From NCBI RefSeq assembly GCF_017357405.1, contig NZ_CP071598.1, positions 620,001-684,000 of the forward strand: a DNA stretch of 64,000 nt. Reading direction: 5' to 3'. The translations under genes were made by a program, and so were the position numbers. This document shows positions 34,570 to 42,769 of this stretch, one piece after another. The notes beneath the pieces were generated by a model. That model was given only the letters and a program-made list of their open reading frames with translations, searched no databases and had not been told where the DNA came from. The DNA is from Halomontanus rarus (lineage in GTDB: Archaea; Halobacteriota; Halobacteria; Halobacteriales; Natrialbaceae). The first letter of the stretch is position 1, and each line of letters starts with the position of its first letter.

Positions 34570-34880
34570 TCACCGTAAACGCCGAGAGTTCGTCGTCCGA
34601 ACGTCTCTTTTCTCATCGCAAAACCTCTCGAAGACCGTTAAATGGCTCTGACGGTCACAGGTTTCGATGGCGCGAGCGACTGGGACTGTCGACTGTGGTC
34701 GAGCCATTCGGCTGTCGATGGGAGAGTAACGGACGCTCGAGACTGCAGACTGGGACGTATAGTCGTCACACGTGAGGGGGCGTCACCCCACGGTTGAAGT
34801 CGAAGCGGTGGATCGAAATCACCATCCGCGACACACCGTTTAGTACTGAGAAACGAACGTGTGAGAGACACTCGGTAGCA

Positions 34881-34890
34881 GGGGGGGGGG
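34881..34890. repeat. Homopolymer of ten G
   Basis: A run of ten G residues stands alone in non-coding sequence. It could vary in length by slippage, or be a sequencing artefact. It lies outside any gene I can support. Confidence 0.8.
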
Positions 34891-34949
34891 TGACCATCAC
34901 CGGATCGATCGATCGGGCAGTGAGACCAGAGTCCAGTTGGACCACTGGA

Positions 34950-34969
34950 TTACAATCATATGACTGTAA
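34950..34969. promoter_or_regulatory. Operator-like palindrome TTACAATCATATGACTGTAA
   Basis: A near-perfect 20-base palindrome (one mismatched pair, in the inner arms), with the same sequence apart from two inner bases found at 45950-45969. Neither copy shares flanking sequence with the other, so it is not part of a longer repeat. No intact start codon lies at a usual distance. It may have served the lost M14-type gene or an unrecognised RNA. Confidence 0.5.
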
Positions 34970-35295
34970 TATAGCTGTGATTATCGGTTCGGACTGAGTG
35001 TTCTGGCGAGCGTTCGAGAGCGACTCGACACCGTCTCCCAACCGCTGGCCTCCAGTGTCGAATCTGACGGTTCGCTCGAACCGACGACGTGCTCGACCGC
35101 CCCTCAAATTAGTTGACGCTATTGGACGGCAGAAATCGGATCGTGGGTATCGTTTTATTTCTTCAAACGGCGTCTCGGCGATGCTCTCGAGCGTGGACGG
35201 CCGTCTCGACGAACCGTATCGGTTCGTCCAGTTCGCGAGAGCGGTCGTTCTTTCGCACGGCACGGAATGACCGAGTCGTATCACATCGACGACAT

Positions 35296-36057
35296 TTACA
35301 GCGACGTAATATTGATCTCGATGATGTTGACCGCTCGATGAATCATCTCCGGGATCTCGTTCTCGAGGCGTTCTTCGTCCATTCGCCGCACCGGACCGAT
35401 GATGCTGATCGCGCCGTAGACCGATCCGTTCTGATCGCGGATCGGTGCGCCGGCACCGACCAGTCCCTGAATCGTCTCCCCGTGATTGTACGCGATTCCG
35501 TCTTCCCGGATTTCCTCGAGTTCCGCGCGCAGTTCCGCCTCGTCGGTGATCGTATTCGGCGTGAACGATTCGAATTCCATCTCGTCGATGAGTCGGTCGC
35601 GTTTGTCGGGTTCCATGAACGCCAACATCGCTTTTCCGACGGCGGTATGGTAGAGGTCGTTGCGATAGCCGACGTAGATCTCGGTCTGGACGGCTTCCTC
35701 CCCCTCTGCCCTGTAGAGGCAGACGCCCTTGCTGTCCTCTTCGACGGTGAACAACGCCATCTCGCCGGATTCCTCGGCGAGCGTGTCCACTTCTGACGTC
35801 GCGATGTCGTAGATGTCGATCCGCTCCTTCGCGTAATGTGCGAGATCGATGAACCGCAACCCGAGTTTGTACTCGTCGCCATCGTTGACGACGTAGCCGT
35901 TTTCCTCGAGGGTCGCCAGATGACAGTGGACGGTCCCCTTCGAGACACCGATCTCCTTGGCGATCTCCGTGACGCGCGCCCCGCCGGTATCCCGAAGGAC
36001 GTCAACGATCTCGAGGGTCCGTTGAACCGCTTGTACCGGGTTTTTTGCTTCGGTCAT
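35296..36057 (-). CDS. IclR-family transcriptional regulator
   Basis: A 253-residue IclR regulator. The N-terminal winged helix-turn-helix includes RTLEIVDVLRDTGGARVTEI and VSKGTVHCHLATLEENGYV (residues 14-56). The C-terminal effector-binding domain has YHTAVGKAMLAF, YNHGETIQGLVGAGAPI and GAISIIGPVRR, all family landmarks. In haloarchaea such regulators control sugar-catabolic genes and often act as both activators and repressors. Its own promoter has a perfect GTTTGGT-TCT-ACCAAAC inverted repeat next to the TATA box, suggesting autoregulation. It is the only recognisable DNA-binding regulator in the island and so the best candidate controller. Confidence 0.95.
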   Translation of the reverse strand: MTEAKNPVQAVQRTLEIVDVLRDTGGARVTEIAKEIGVSKGTVHCHLATLEENGYVVNDGDEYKLGLRFIDLAHYAKERIDIYDIATSEVDTLAEESGEMALFTVEEDSKGVCLYRAEGEEAVQTEIYVGYRNDLYHTAVGKAMLAFMEPDKRDRLIDEMEFESFTPNTITDEAELRAELEEIREDGIAYNHGETIQGLVGAGAPIRDQNGSVYGAISIIGPVRRMDEERLENEIPEMIHRAVNIIEINITSL

Positions 36058-36087
36058 TCTCTATCCGTGTAATGGGTCCACATACCA

Positions 36088-36111
36088 GATAAATGTTTGG
36101 TTCTACCAAAC
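36088..36111 (-). promoter_or_regulatory. IclR promoter with inverted repeat abutting TATA box
   Basis: GTTTGGT (36095-36101), TCT, ACCAAAC (36105-36111) is a perfect 7-3-7 inverted repeat. On the minus strand it runs straight into CATTTATC, a TATA-like box about 34 bases before the IclR ATG. The repeat covers the TFB recognition element, a position where a bound dimer would compete with or stabilise TFB. A 14-base identical half-site plus TATA occurs at 4781-4794. Confidence 0.55.
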
Positions 36112-36590
36112 GAGATCTGACGTCGCCCATCGACGATGACGTCGCTTCGCTTCACCGCTTCGATACGAGAGGGCCGGTAATCGTACACAGAGTCGCGTTC
36201 GAAGGGTCATCGGTCCCCTGACCATCGATAACGATGTGACTTGTCGACAGTCGATCCAGAGCTGCGTATTTCGACGTTCCAAACGGGATCGCAGGTGGTG
36301 AACGGACGCTCGAATAGACACGATCGAATCGTTTCCCACTGATCCGATTTCAGAGGGAGCCCCAACCACGGGCAACGACACAGTTGGACAGCTCAGAAAC
36401 CGTTCAGACGGGCAAATCTGTCCTCGAGGCCGGGGCTCCTCGCGGAGATCAGTCTAGAGCACGACTTACACTCGAGTGCCGATGCCAGTCCGGTTGTACG
36501 CGAAACGAGAACGAGGACCGAGAGCAAAAACGAGAGCGAGAGTGAGAGTGAGAGTGAAAACGAACACGACGCGCGACGCGACGCCTCGAC
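36112..36590. other. Intergenic region upstream of IclR, nothing recognised
   Basis: About 480 bases with no supported gene. The end nearest the kinase gene has a purine-rich GAGAGCGAGAGTGAGAGTGA tract (about 36523-36560) like the one near 890, again at the 3' end of a minus-strand gene, so it may assist termination. No promoter for an unknown gene was found. Confidence 0.5.
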
Positions 36591-37574
36591 TCACTCTCGA
36601 GTCGAGTACGCCTCGATCTCGGCGTCGAGCGCGAGGAGGTCATCGGGCGTGATCGACTTCTCGTGCCGGTCGACGACGAGGGCGACGCTCCCGACGACGG
36701 GATTCGACACCGGCTCGGGAATCACCACCTCGGGGTACCGTGCCCGCAATTTCGATTCGAACCTCGTCGCGACGACGTCGCTCGTCCCGAACCCACCCAG
36801 ACAGCCGACCCGCGGTGACGGCGCGAGATCCAGTTTCTCGACGACCGCCCCAGCTGCGTCGACGAGTTCGTCGGCGGCCTCGTCGACGATCCGCGTGGCG
36901 ACGGCGTCGCCGGCGGCGGCGGTCTCGGCGACCGGTTGTGCGAACGACGCGATGTCCTTGGCGTGACCGATCTCGTCGAGCACGTCCGTGAACACGTCGT
37001 CGAACGACTCGAGGCCGAAGTGGGTACACGCCGCGTCGACGAGGTCGGTCGGTTCGCCCCGGCCGTCGTAGGCTTTCGACGCCGCCCGGAGTCCGAGCCT
37101 CGCCGCGTCGAACCCGCTTCCCTCGTCGCCGAAGAGCCAGCCCCAACCGCTGGAGCGTCCGCGCTCGCCCGTATCGGTCCTGCCGAAGGCCATCGCCCCG
37201 GTTCCGGCGATGACGACGACGCCGGGTTCGCCGGCCGTGATCGCGAAGTACGCCGTGGCCACGTCGTTGTCGACGTATCGCTCGTCGACGAACTCGATGT
37301 CGTCCAGAAATCCGGTGATGATCTCGTAGTCCTCGTCCGTGTCGAGGGTACCCATCCCGAAGCCGCCGACGATCGTCTCCGTCGAGTCGACGTTCGCGTC
37401 CGCGAGCGCCTCGCGGATCGCCCGCTCGACGTTCGCTCGAGCGCCGTCCGTGCCGGCGACGCGATAGTTACCCGGACCGGCGTCTCCGACGCCGAGGAGG
37501 GAGTACGATTCGTCGACGACGATACACTTCGTTTTGGTCCCCCCGGTGTCGACACCGACGATGTAGGTGGCCAT
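36591..37574 (-). CDS. BadF/BadG/BcrA/BcrD-type sugar kinase (N-acetylglucosamine kinase-like)
   Basis: A 327-residue ASKHA-superfamily ATPase. VGVDTGGTKTKCIVVDE (residues 6-22) is the first phosphate loop. FVDNDVATAYFAITAG-like sequence holds the catalytic Asp, VVIAGTGAMAFGR the second phosphate loop, and GWGWLFGDEGSGFD the conserved sugar-binding segment of GlcNAc kinases. VGCLGGFGTSDVV is the adenosine motif. Members phosphorylate N-acetylated hexosamines or related sugars. It precedes nothing on the same strand within 300 bases but lies 125 bases downstream of the GatZ-like gene, so the two may be cotranscribed. Together with the SIS protein it supports an amino-sugar phosphate route. Confidence 0.9.
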   Translation of the reverse strand: MATYIVGVDTGGTKTKCIVVDESYSLLGVGDAGPGNYRVAGTDGARANVERAIREALADANVDSTETIVGGFGMGTLDTDEDYEIITGFLDDIEFVDERYVDNDVATAYFAITAGEPGVVVIAGTGAMAFGRTDTGERGRSSGWGWLFGDEGSGFDAARLGLRAASKAYDGRGEPTDLVDAACTHFGLESFDDVFTDVLDEIGHAKDIASFAQPVAETAAAGDAVATRIVDEAADELVDAAGAVVEKLDLAPSPRVGCLGGFGTSDVVATRFESKLRARYPEVVIPEPVSNPVVGSVALVVDRHEKSITPDDLLALDAEIEAYSTRE

Positions 37575-37699
37575 GAAAGCGGCGTACGCTGGACGCGAAG
37601 TTGGTATTTTCGGTTCGTCGATCCTCGATCCCGCGAGTCGTCACGGATCCGAGGGCGTCGTCGGGAATTCCGGGATTCGATCGGGAGCTCGAGGGAAGA

Positions 37700-38920
37700 T
37701 CAGGCGTCCATGTCGAACGACTCGACGTACCGGTGGATCGTCTCGCGCACCGTCTCGACGACGTGATCGTGCGGGTCGGTTCCGGGCACGCGCGTCTCGA
37801 CGTTCTCGTACAGCGTCTCCCGTGCCCGTACCACGTCCGGATCGTTGAACACGTACCGGCCGACGCAGTAGGCGATGTTCCGGCGGTTCTCCTCGGCGAA
37901 CTCCTCGAGTTCCGGCTCCGAGAGATCCTTCGGCGCGAACTTCTCCCAGGGCGAATCGCGAACGGCCGCTTCCGAAAACACCTCCACGAAGTTCGACAGC
38001 GACGCCTCGTCGTCGACCGCGTCTCGCTCCTTCGCCTCGAGTTCCTCCAGACCCTCGACGATGGCGGCGGCGAACTCGGGGCCGACGTTGGCCGCGCCGA
38101 TGCCGATCTCGGGAAACTGCGAGAGCTGCGAATCGTCCAGCCAGTCCGTGTAGTGGACCTTCAGGAACAGGTCCCGTTCGGCGACGATCGACTGGAGGGC
38201 CCGGGCCTTCTCCGGGTCGAAGTCGTTCTGCATGTCGATGCGCATCGTCGTACCGATCTGACCGACGACGAACAGGAGCCGATCGGCGACGTCCTCCCGA
38301 TCGGCGTCCGCGAGGGACTCCTCGAGGAGGTCGACGTAGCGCTCGAAGTCGTCGGCTTCGGTCATTCCACCGGTGATCTCCTCGGTGCCGACCTCGTAGT
38401 AGACCGGGTCGAGCCCCTCGTTCTCGCGGTGGTCCTCGATCGCGTCGATCAGTTCCGTGGTTCGCCGGGCGACTTCGTCGAGATCCAGAATCTCGTCGGC
38501 GGTGGCGTCCTCCGTCGCATCGACGTGGAGGATGTCGAACCCGCTCTCGAGGTCGCGGACGAACAGCTCCGTCGCAAATGCCATCGCGTCCTCGAGGGGG
38601 ACGCTCGGGTCGTCGCGATCGCGCGTGCTCTGGTAGGGGCCGCCGTGGTCTCGCGCCACGACCGTGGGCCCGTCGTACCCCACGGAATCGGCCGTCTCGT
38701 CGACGAATTCGATCAGTTGTTCCTGTGACCAGCCGGTGTAGCCGCGTTCGGCGTCGACTTGTCTGGGGGTCGCGATGAACATCGGGACGAAGTCGGTCGT
38801 CGCCGCCGCCTCTCGCATCGTCGCCTCGACGATCTCCTCGGACATCGGGCAGACGCCCAACAGCGTCGCGTCGCTTCGGCGCTCGTCGAGCCACGTCTTG
38901 GTATCGAAATCGACTGTCAT
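37700..38920 (-). CDS. GatZ/KbaZ-like protein (tagatose-bisphosphate aldolase 'non-catalytic subunit' family)
   Basis: A 406-residue TIM-barrel protein resembling GatZ/KbaZ. The start TLLGVCPMSEEIVEATMREA, the barrel segment PTVVARDHGGPYQSTRD, FDILHVDATEDAT, VYYEVGTEEITGGMTEAD and LFLKVHYTDWLDDSQL follow the family order. The His/Asp residues in ARDHGG and the Glu in YEVGTEE resemble metal or catalytic ligands. In enterobacteria the protein supports the class II aldolase GatY/KbaY, yet no GatY/KbaY homologue is present here. It may act alone on a ketose phosphate or work with a distant partner. A CTTTTAAGT box about 33 bases upstream gives a leaderless start. Confidence 0.8.
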   Translation of the reverse strand: MTVDFDTKTWLDERRSDATLLGVCPMSEEIVEATMREAAATTDFVPMFIATPRQVDAERGYTGWSQEQLIEFVDETADSVGYDGPTVVARDHGGPYQSTRDRDDPSVPLEDAMAFATELFVRDLESGFDILHVDATEDATADEILDLDEVARRTTELIDAIEDHRENEGLDPVYYEVGTEEITGGMTEADDFERYVDLLEESLADADREDVADRLLFVVGQIGTTMRIDMQNDFDPEKARALQSIVAERDLFLKVHYTDWLDDSQLSQFPEIGIGAANVGPEFAAAIVEGLEELEAKERDAVDDEASLSNFVEVFSEAAVRDSPWEKFAPKDLSEPELEEFAEENRRNIAYCVGRYVFNDPDVVRARETLYENVETRVPGTDPHDHVVETVRETIHRYVESFDMDA

Positions 38921-39302
38921 CTATCGTCTGCTCACTACCGCCAGAGGGACTTAAAAGTCTCGTGTCCGTCCATCGTCGTCTTCCGAAGAGCATCGAGGAG
39001 AGTGAGGACGCCGCGTCGACGGTGTTCCGTTACGGATGCTTTCGGTAGATCCGTTTGGGGTTGGGTTGGGTCGACATCGATCACAGCGAATCTGTGGCAA
39101 CGGGTTTTTGCGGATTTTTCCGGTTTACGTGGGACCGCTCCGGTGTGCGGGTACACGACCGAGACGCCGATCTGCTGGATGGGCGTACCGCGGCCACCAA
39201 TCCACCGACGAGCGGCGCTCGATCTCGAAACCTCGTCGGTTCTCCCCGTCTCTACTCCCGCAAACTCGCCTTCGACCGTAGTGGACGATCGGGGGGCGAT
39301 CG
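38921..39302. other. Intergenic region, promoter of GatZ-like gene only
   Basis: About 380 bases. The GatZ-like gene's TATA-like ACTTTTAAGT lies at about 38950-38959 on the minus strand. The remainder has no supported gene on either strand and no notable repeat. Confidence 0.5.
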
Positions 39303-40166
39303 TTAGACGCTCGCAACGAGTTCGCGGAGCGCTTCGAGTTCGTGAGCCGCGATGGCGCGGTCGTCACCGGGTTCGTTCTGCGGAACGCGACACTCGGCGG
39401 TGATGTGTCCGTCGTAGCCGACCTCCGCCAGCGCCTCGATCACCGCGCCGTAATCGATCGCACCGTCGCCCATGCGACGGGGTTGAATGATCTCGTCGCC
39501 GTGGCGCGTTTCGATGTGGCCCGCCCCCGGCAACGAGTCGTCGTCGACTCGGCGTTCGTCCTTGACGTGAACGTGGAGGAGGTGGTCGCCGAGCGTCTCG
39601 ATCGACTCGCGAGCGTAGTCCGCGTCCACGATGTACATGTTTCCGGCGTCGTGAATCGCGCCGACGTTGTCACGGTCGATCATCTCTATCAATTTCACCA
39701 TCGTGTTCGCCGTCTCGACGATTCGGTGGCCGTGAATTTCGATCGCGATCGTTTTGTCGTACTCGGCGGCTAAATCGGCCGCCCGACGCATCCAGGGAAC
39801 GGCCTCCTCGTAATCGTCCTCGGTGGCGCGGTGGACCGGCGGCCCGCCGGGACCGTGTCGAATAAGGTCGCAGTCGAACGCGTCGGCGAGTTCGAGAAAG
39901 CGCTCGAGTTCCGCGAGTTCAGCCTCGGCTTCTTCCCGAGAGACGCCCACGTAGCCACCGGTGTACGTCGCGAGACACGGGACCTCGAGTCCGGAGGAGG
40001 CGATACGATCGCCGAGTTCGTTCGCCTCGTCGACGGTCGTCTCGGCGGGGAAGTGCGGCGACCGGCACATGAGTTCGACGCCGTCGTAGCCGAGGTCGGC
40101 GGCCGCGTCGACAGCCGCTTCGACGGATCTATCCGCGAATATTTTGGTGAACACTGAGAGCTTCAC
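39303..40166 (-). CDS. Sugar phosphate isomerase/epimerase (xylose isomerase-like TIM barrel), second copy
   Basis: A 287-residue metal-dependent TIM-barrel isomerase or epimerase. Landmarks: KIFADRSVEAAVDAAADLGYDGVELMCRSPHF, IAIEIHGHRIVETANT with metal Glu and His, VGAIHDAGNMYI, LLHVHVKDERR and GHITAECRVPQNEPG with the late Glu. I start at a GTG (VKLSVFTKIF) because similarity begins there and a CATTAACCG box lies about 30 bases upstream. The open frame continues 30 codons further without good coding character. It is unlike the copy at 51-773 outside the fold. A 3-epimerase or keto-isomerase role on the island's sugar is plausible. Confidence 0.88.
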   Translation of the reverse strand: MKLSVFTKIFADRSVEAAVDAAADLGYDGVELMCRSPHFPAETTVDEANELGDRIASSGLEVPCLATYTGGYVGVSREEAEAELAELERFLELADAFDCDLIRHGPGGPPVHRATEDDYEEAVPWMRRAADLAAEYDKTIAIEIHGHRIVETANTMVKLIEMIDRDNVGAIHDAGNMYIVDADYARESIETLGDHLLHVHVKDERRVDDDSLPGAGHIETRHGDEIIQPRRMGDGAIDYGAVIEALAEVGYDGHITAECRVPQNEPGDDRAIAAHELEALRELVASV

Positions 40167-40564
40167 GTGAATCGAGTACACAACGTACGGGACGGTTAAT
40201 GAACGTTTCCACGTCGCGGTTCGACGAGGCGTGCAGACTCTCGAGGGTGCGACCATCGGCGAGTGTCAGCGCGCGTCGGCGCGCAGTACGGCTGCGCGCA
40301 TCGATACCGTTCCGACCCATCCCGGATCGGGATCGACGGACGACTCGTCTCGAAGGGTACCATCCCTCGTCACGACGAGGTGAGCGGCCGTCCATTCGAA
40401 CAGCTGTCTGCCCGATGGCGGACTATGCCGATCGGGCACAGATCGCACGGGTCGTGTAGATTATCGAGATGGTCGACGCTAACGACGACAAATTCGTTTT
40501 CGACGGAGTTCGATCCGCGTTCGACCCGCGGTCTCGTCGTCGTTCCTCGAGTCGTGGGGAACGA
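40167..40564. other. Intergenic region, nothing recognised
   Basis: About 400 bases. It holds the GTG-start gene's promoter and a perfect hairpin GCGCGC-GTCG-GCGCGC (40269-40284). No supported gene on either strand. Confidence 0.5.
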
Positions 40565-41653
40565 TCAGTTTTCGTTGTACCAGACATCGACGCGGCCGTT
40601 GTCGGTGTCGTCCTTCCCGACGATGTCGGGTCGCCCGTCGCCGGTCAAATCGACGGCCTTCGCCTGGTGGGTCGGCGTCCCCTCGTGAACGAGGTGCGTC
40701 TCAAATTCGCCGTCGCCGAGGTTTTCGAAGACGAAGTGGCGTGGGTTGTCGTGCTCGCCGTAATCGGATTCCGCGACGTATATATCGAGTAAGCCATCAC
40801 CGTCGAAATCGGCGACCTGCAGGCTGTGGGGGCAGTGCAGGTCGTCTCGGAGCACCGTCGGCTCCCAGTCAGGCTCCGAGCAGAGACCGAGCCGACCGTC
40901 GTGGTAGATGTCGTGGCGTGCACCCAGCGACGGCAACTCGCACTCCGCGAGCAGCAGTTCGACCTCGCCGTCGTCGTCGATGTCTGCGGCGACCACGCGC
41001 ACCCGTTCGTCCTCCCAGTCCGGAGCGACTCGCTCTGCCTCCCACTCGGTACCGTCCTCGTCCTTTCGATGGAAGATACGTCGCCCGACGACGAGTTCGG
41101 TCCGCCCGTCGCCGTCGACGTCGAGGACCTGAATTCCTTCGGCGTCACCGACACCCGCGTCGACGATTTGACGGTTCTTCCTCGGCCATCCCGACCCGCG
41201 CGGATCGTCCGGAATATCGTAGTAGAAGACGACCTCAGCGTTTTGCGAAACGAACACCACCTCGGGTTCGCCGTCGTCGTCGACGTCGGCGAACGCCTGA
41301 TCGTGATACTTGTTGTAATCGTTGCATATCACGTGTTTGGTCCACGGATCCCGAGGATCCGCGGGTTGTTCGAACCAGTAGGTGTCGTGGTGATCCCAGG
41401 GGCCGCCACTGATCAGATCCAGTCGCCCGTTTCCGGTGATGTCGCCGAGCGCAGCACCGGGCATGATCGGCGTCCCGGTCACGATCTCGTGTCGCTCCCA
41501 GCCCGGATTCTCGTACCAGTAGACTCGCGGTTCGTCCTCGTTTCCGCCGACGAGTACGTCGGGGAGACCGTTGCCCGTCAGATCGGTCGGGAGACAGAGC
41601 ATCTGTCGCGTACAAGGTGCGTCTTCGTCCAGTCGCTCGTGTCTGAACTCCAT
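40565..41653 (-). CDS. Seven-repeat FG-GAP/VCBS beta-propeller protein without signal peptide
   Basis: A 362-residue protein built of seven repeats, each with a calcium-type D-x-D/T-x-x-G-x-x-D/E loop: DLTGNGLPDVLVG, DITGNGRLDLISG, DVDDDGEPEVVFV, DVDGDGRTELVVG, DIDDDGEVELLLA, DFDGDGLLDIYVA and DLTGDGRPDIVGK. Seven such units close a beta-propeller. There is no signal peptide or anchor, unusual for proteins of this type, so a cytoplasmic enzyme is possible. Aldos-2-ulose dehydratase and PL11-type lyases use a related propeller, but I cannot assign either. I start at MEFRHERL, since the upstream extension overlaps promoter-like sequence. Confidence 0.85.
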   Translation of the reverse strand: MEFRHERLDEDAPCTRQMLCLPTDLTGNGLPDVLVGGNEDEPRVYWYENPGWERHEIVTGTPIMPGAALGDITGNGRLDLISGGPWDHHDTYWFEQPADPRDPWTKHVICNDYNKYHDQAFADVDDDGEPEVVFVSQNAEVVFYYDIPDDPRGSGWPRKNRQIVDAGVGDAEGIQVLDVDGDGRTELVVGRRIFHRKDEDGTEWEAERVAPDWEDERVRVVAADIDDDGEVELLLAECELPSLGARHDIYHDGRLGLCSEPDWEPTVLRDDLHCPHSLQVADFDGDGLLDIYVAESDYGEHDNPRHFVFENLGDGEFETHLVHEGTPTHQAKAVDLTGDGRPDIVGKDDTDNGRVDVWYNEN

Positions 41654-41821
41654 GCGTAGCCGAGATAGAGCCGAAATAGTTAGCAGTACCGGTTCCACTC
41701 GAGCGATTCGTGACTGATCCGCTGAAACCGGCTCGGGTAGAAGCGTACTCTCTTCGGACCGCCGCTCGAGTCAACCGGTTCGTCCCGAACAGTTATGTTC
41801 GCACGCCGAGAGCAACCGACG

Positions 41822-42616
41822 ATGAACGTTACTCGAGAAGAGCTTCGGGGCGGATTCCGCGGTCTCGGGCTCGATTCCGGCGATCACGTCATCGTCCACA
41901 GTTCCCTGAGTAGTCTCGGCTGGGTCGACGGTGGTGCCGAGTCGGTCGTCGACGCCCTCCGTGACGCGGTGGACGACGGAACGGTGATGATGCCGACGTT
42001 CACCAGGTACGACCGAGCGTACGACCCGGAGACGTCCCCGTCGACCGTCGGAGCGATCACTGAGGCGTTCCGGAATCGATCGACGGCAGTTCGAAGCGCT
42101 CATCCGACGAAATCCGTCGCGGCGATCGGTCCGGACGCCGCCTCGCTGGTCGCGGACCACGACTTACGTAACTCGATCGGTCCCGGGAGCCCGATCCACC
42201 GGCTCGTCGACGACCGGAACGGCAAAATACTCCTCCTCGGAGTCGACCACACGACCAACTCGGCCCTCCACGTCGCCGAGCGGTTGGCCGACCTCCCGTA
42301 TCGCGACCAGATCGCCGAGACCACGATCCGGCGGTCGGACGAATCGATCGAGACCGTCGAGGTGAACCAGGTGCACTGTTCCCGAGGGTTCGGCGTCGCC
42401 GAGAGCATCGCGAAGCGCGTCGATCTCGTCACGTACGGCCGCGTTGGCGACGCGACCGCACAGCTCGTCGACGGCAGCGCCCTCCTCTCGCTGATCGTCG
42501 AGTTGCTCGAGGAGCACCCCGGGTTACTCCTCTGTGACGAACCGGACTGCGACCGATGTGCCTACGGACGGCGTCGCATCGACGCCCGGGAGACCGGTTC
42601 CAACCGCTCGAGGTGA
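41822..42616 (+). CDS. AAC(3)-family N-acetyltransferase
   Basis: A 264-residue member of the antibiotic N-acetyltransferase AAC(3) family. VIVHSSLSSLGWVDGG (near residue 22), TVMMPTFTRYDRAYDP, SAHPTKSVAAIGPDA and GKILLLGVDHTTNSALHVAE with the catalytic His region follow the family order. The C-terminus adds LLCDEPDCDRCAYG, a Cys-rich tail that could bind zinc. In a sugar-catabolic island an acyl-CoA-dependent acetylation or deacetylation of an amino sugar is more likely than drug resistance, but this is inference. I start at MNVTREEL, where similarity begins. It is divergent from the FG-GAP gene. Confidence 0.88.
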   Translation: MNVTREELRGGFRGLGLDSGDHVIVHSSLSSLGWVDGGAESVVDALRDAVDDGTVMMPTFTRYDRAYDPETSPSTVGAITEAFRNRSTAVRSAHPTKSVAAIGPDAASLVADHDLRNSIGPGSPIHRLVDDRNGKILLLGVDHTTNSALHVAERLADLPYRDQIAETTIRRSDESIETVEVNQVHCSRGFGVAESIAKRVDLVTYGRVGDATAQLVDGSALLSLIVELLEEHPGLLLCDEPDCDRCAYGRRRIDARETGSNRSR

Positions 42617-42769
42617 CGACGCTCCCCGGTGTTCGAAAGCAGTCCCCTCGCGAGACCCCTGCCAGGCGGTCGTACGACTGACCGGCAACCGACCGAAACC
42701 GGATCGGCCGTCAGGTTTATGTGTGGACTCGCCGATTGTTGGCGAGTGCCGAATACTCGTGAGTGAATT

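Larger units (their letters stand above)
34305..35295. other. Intergenic region between DegT and IclR genes
   Basis: About one kilobase without an intact gene. It contains the M14 fragment (34471-34569), a run of ten G (34881-34890), the perfect inverted repeat GTCCA-GT-TGGAC (about 34932-34943) and the palindrome at 34950-34969. The remainder shows no coding character on either strand. Confidence 0.6.

Noticed and set aside
34786..34812. Possible third IS605-like end (CACCCCACGGTTGAAGTCG)
   Set aside because: The stem does not close well and there are no adjoining hairpins, so the resemblance is too weak.
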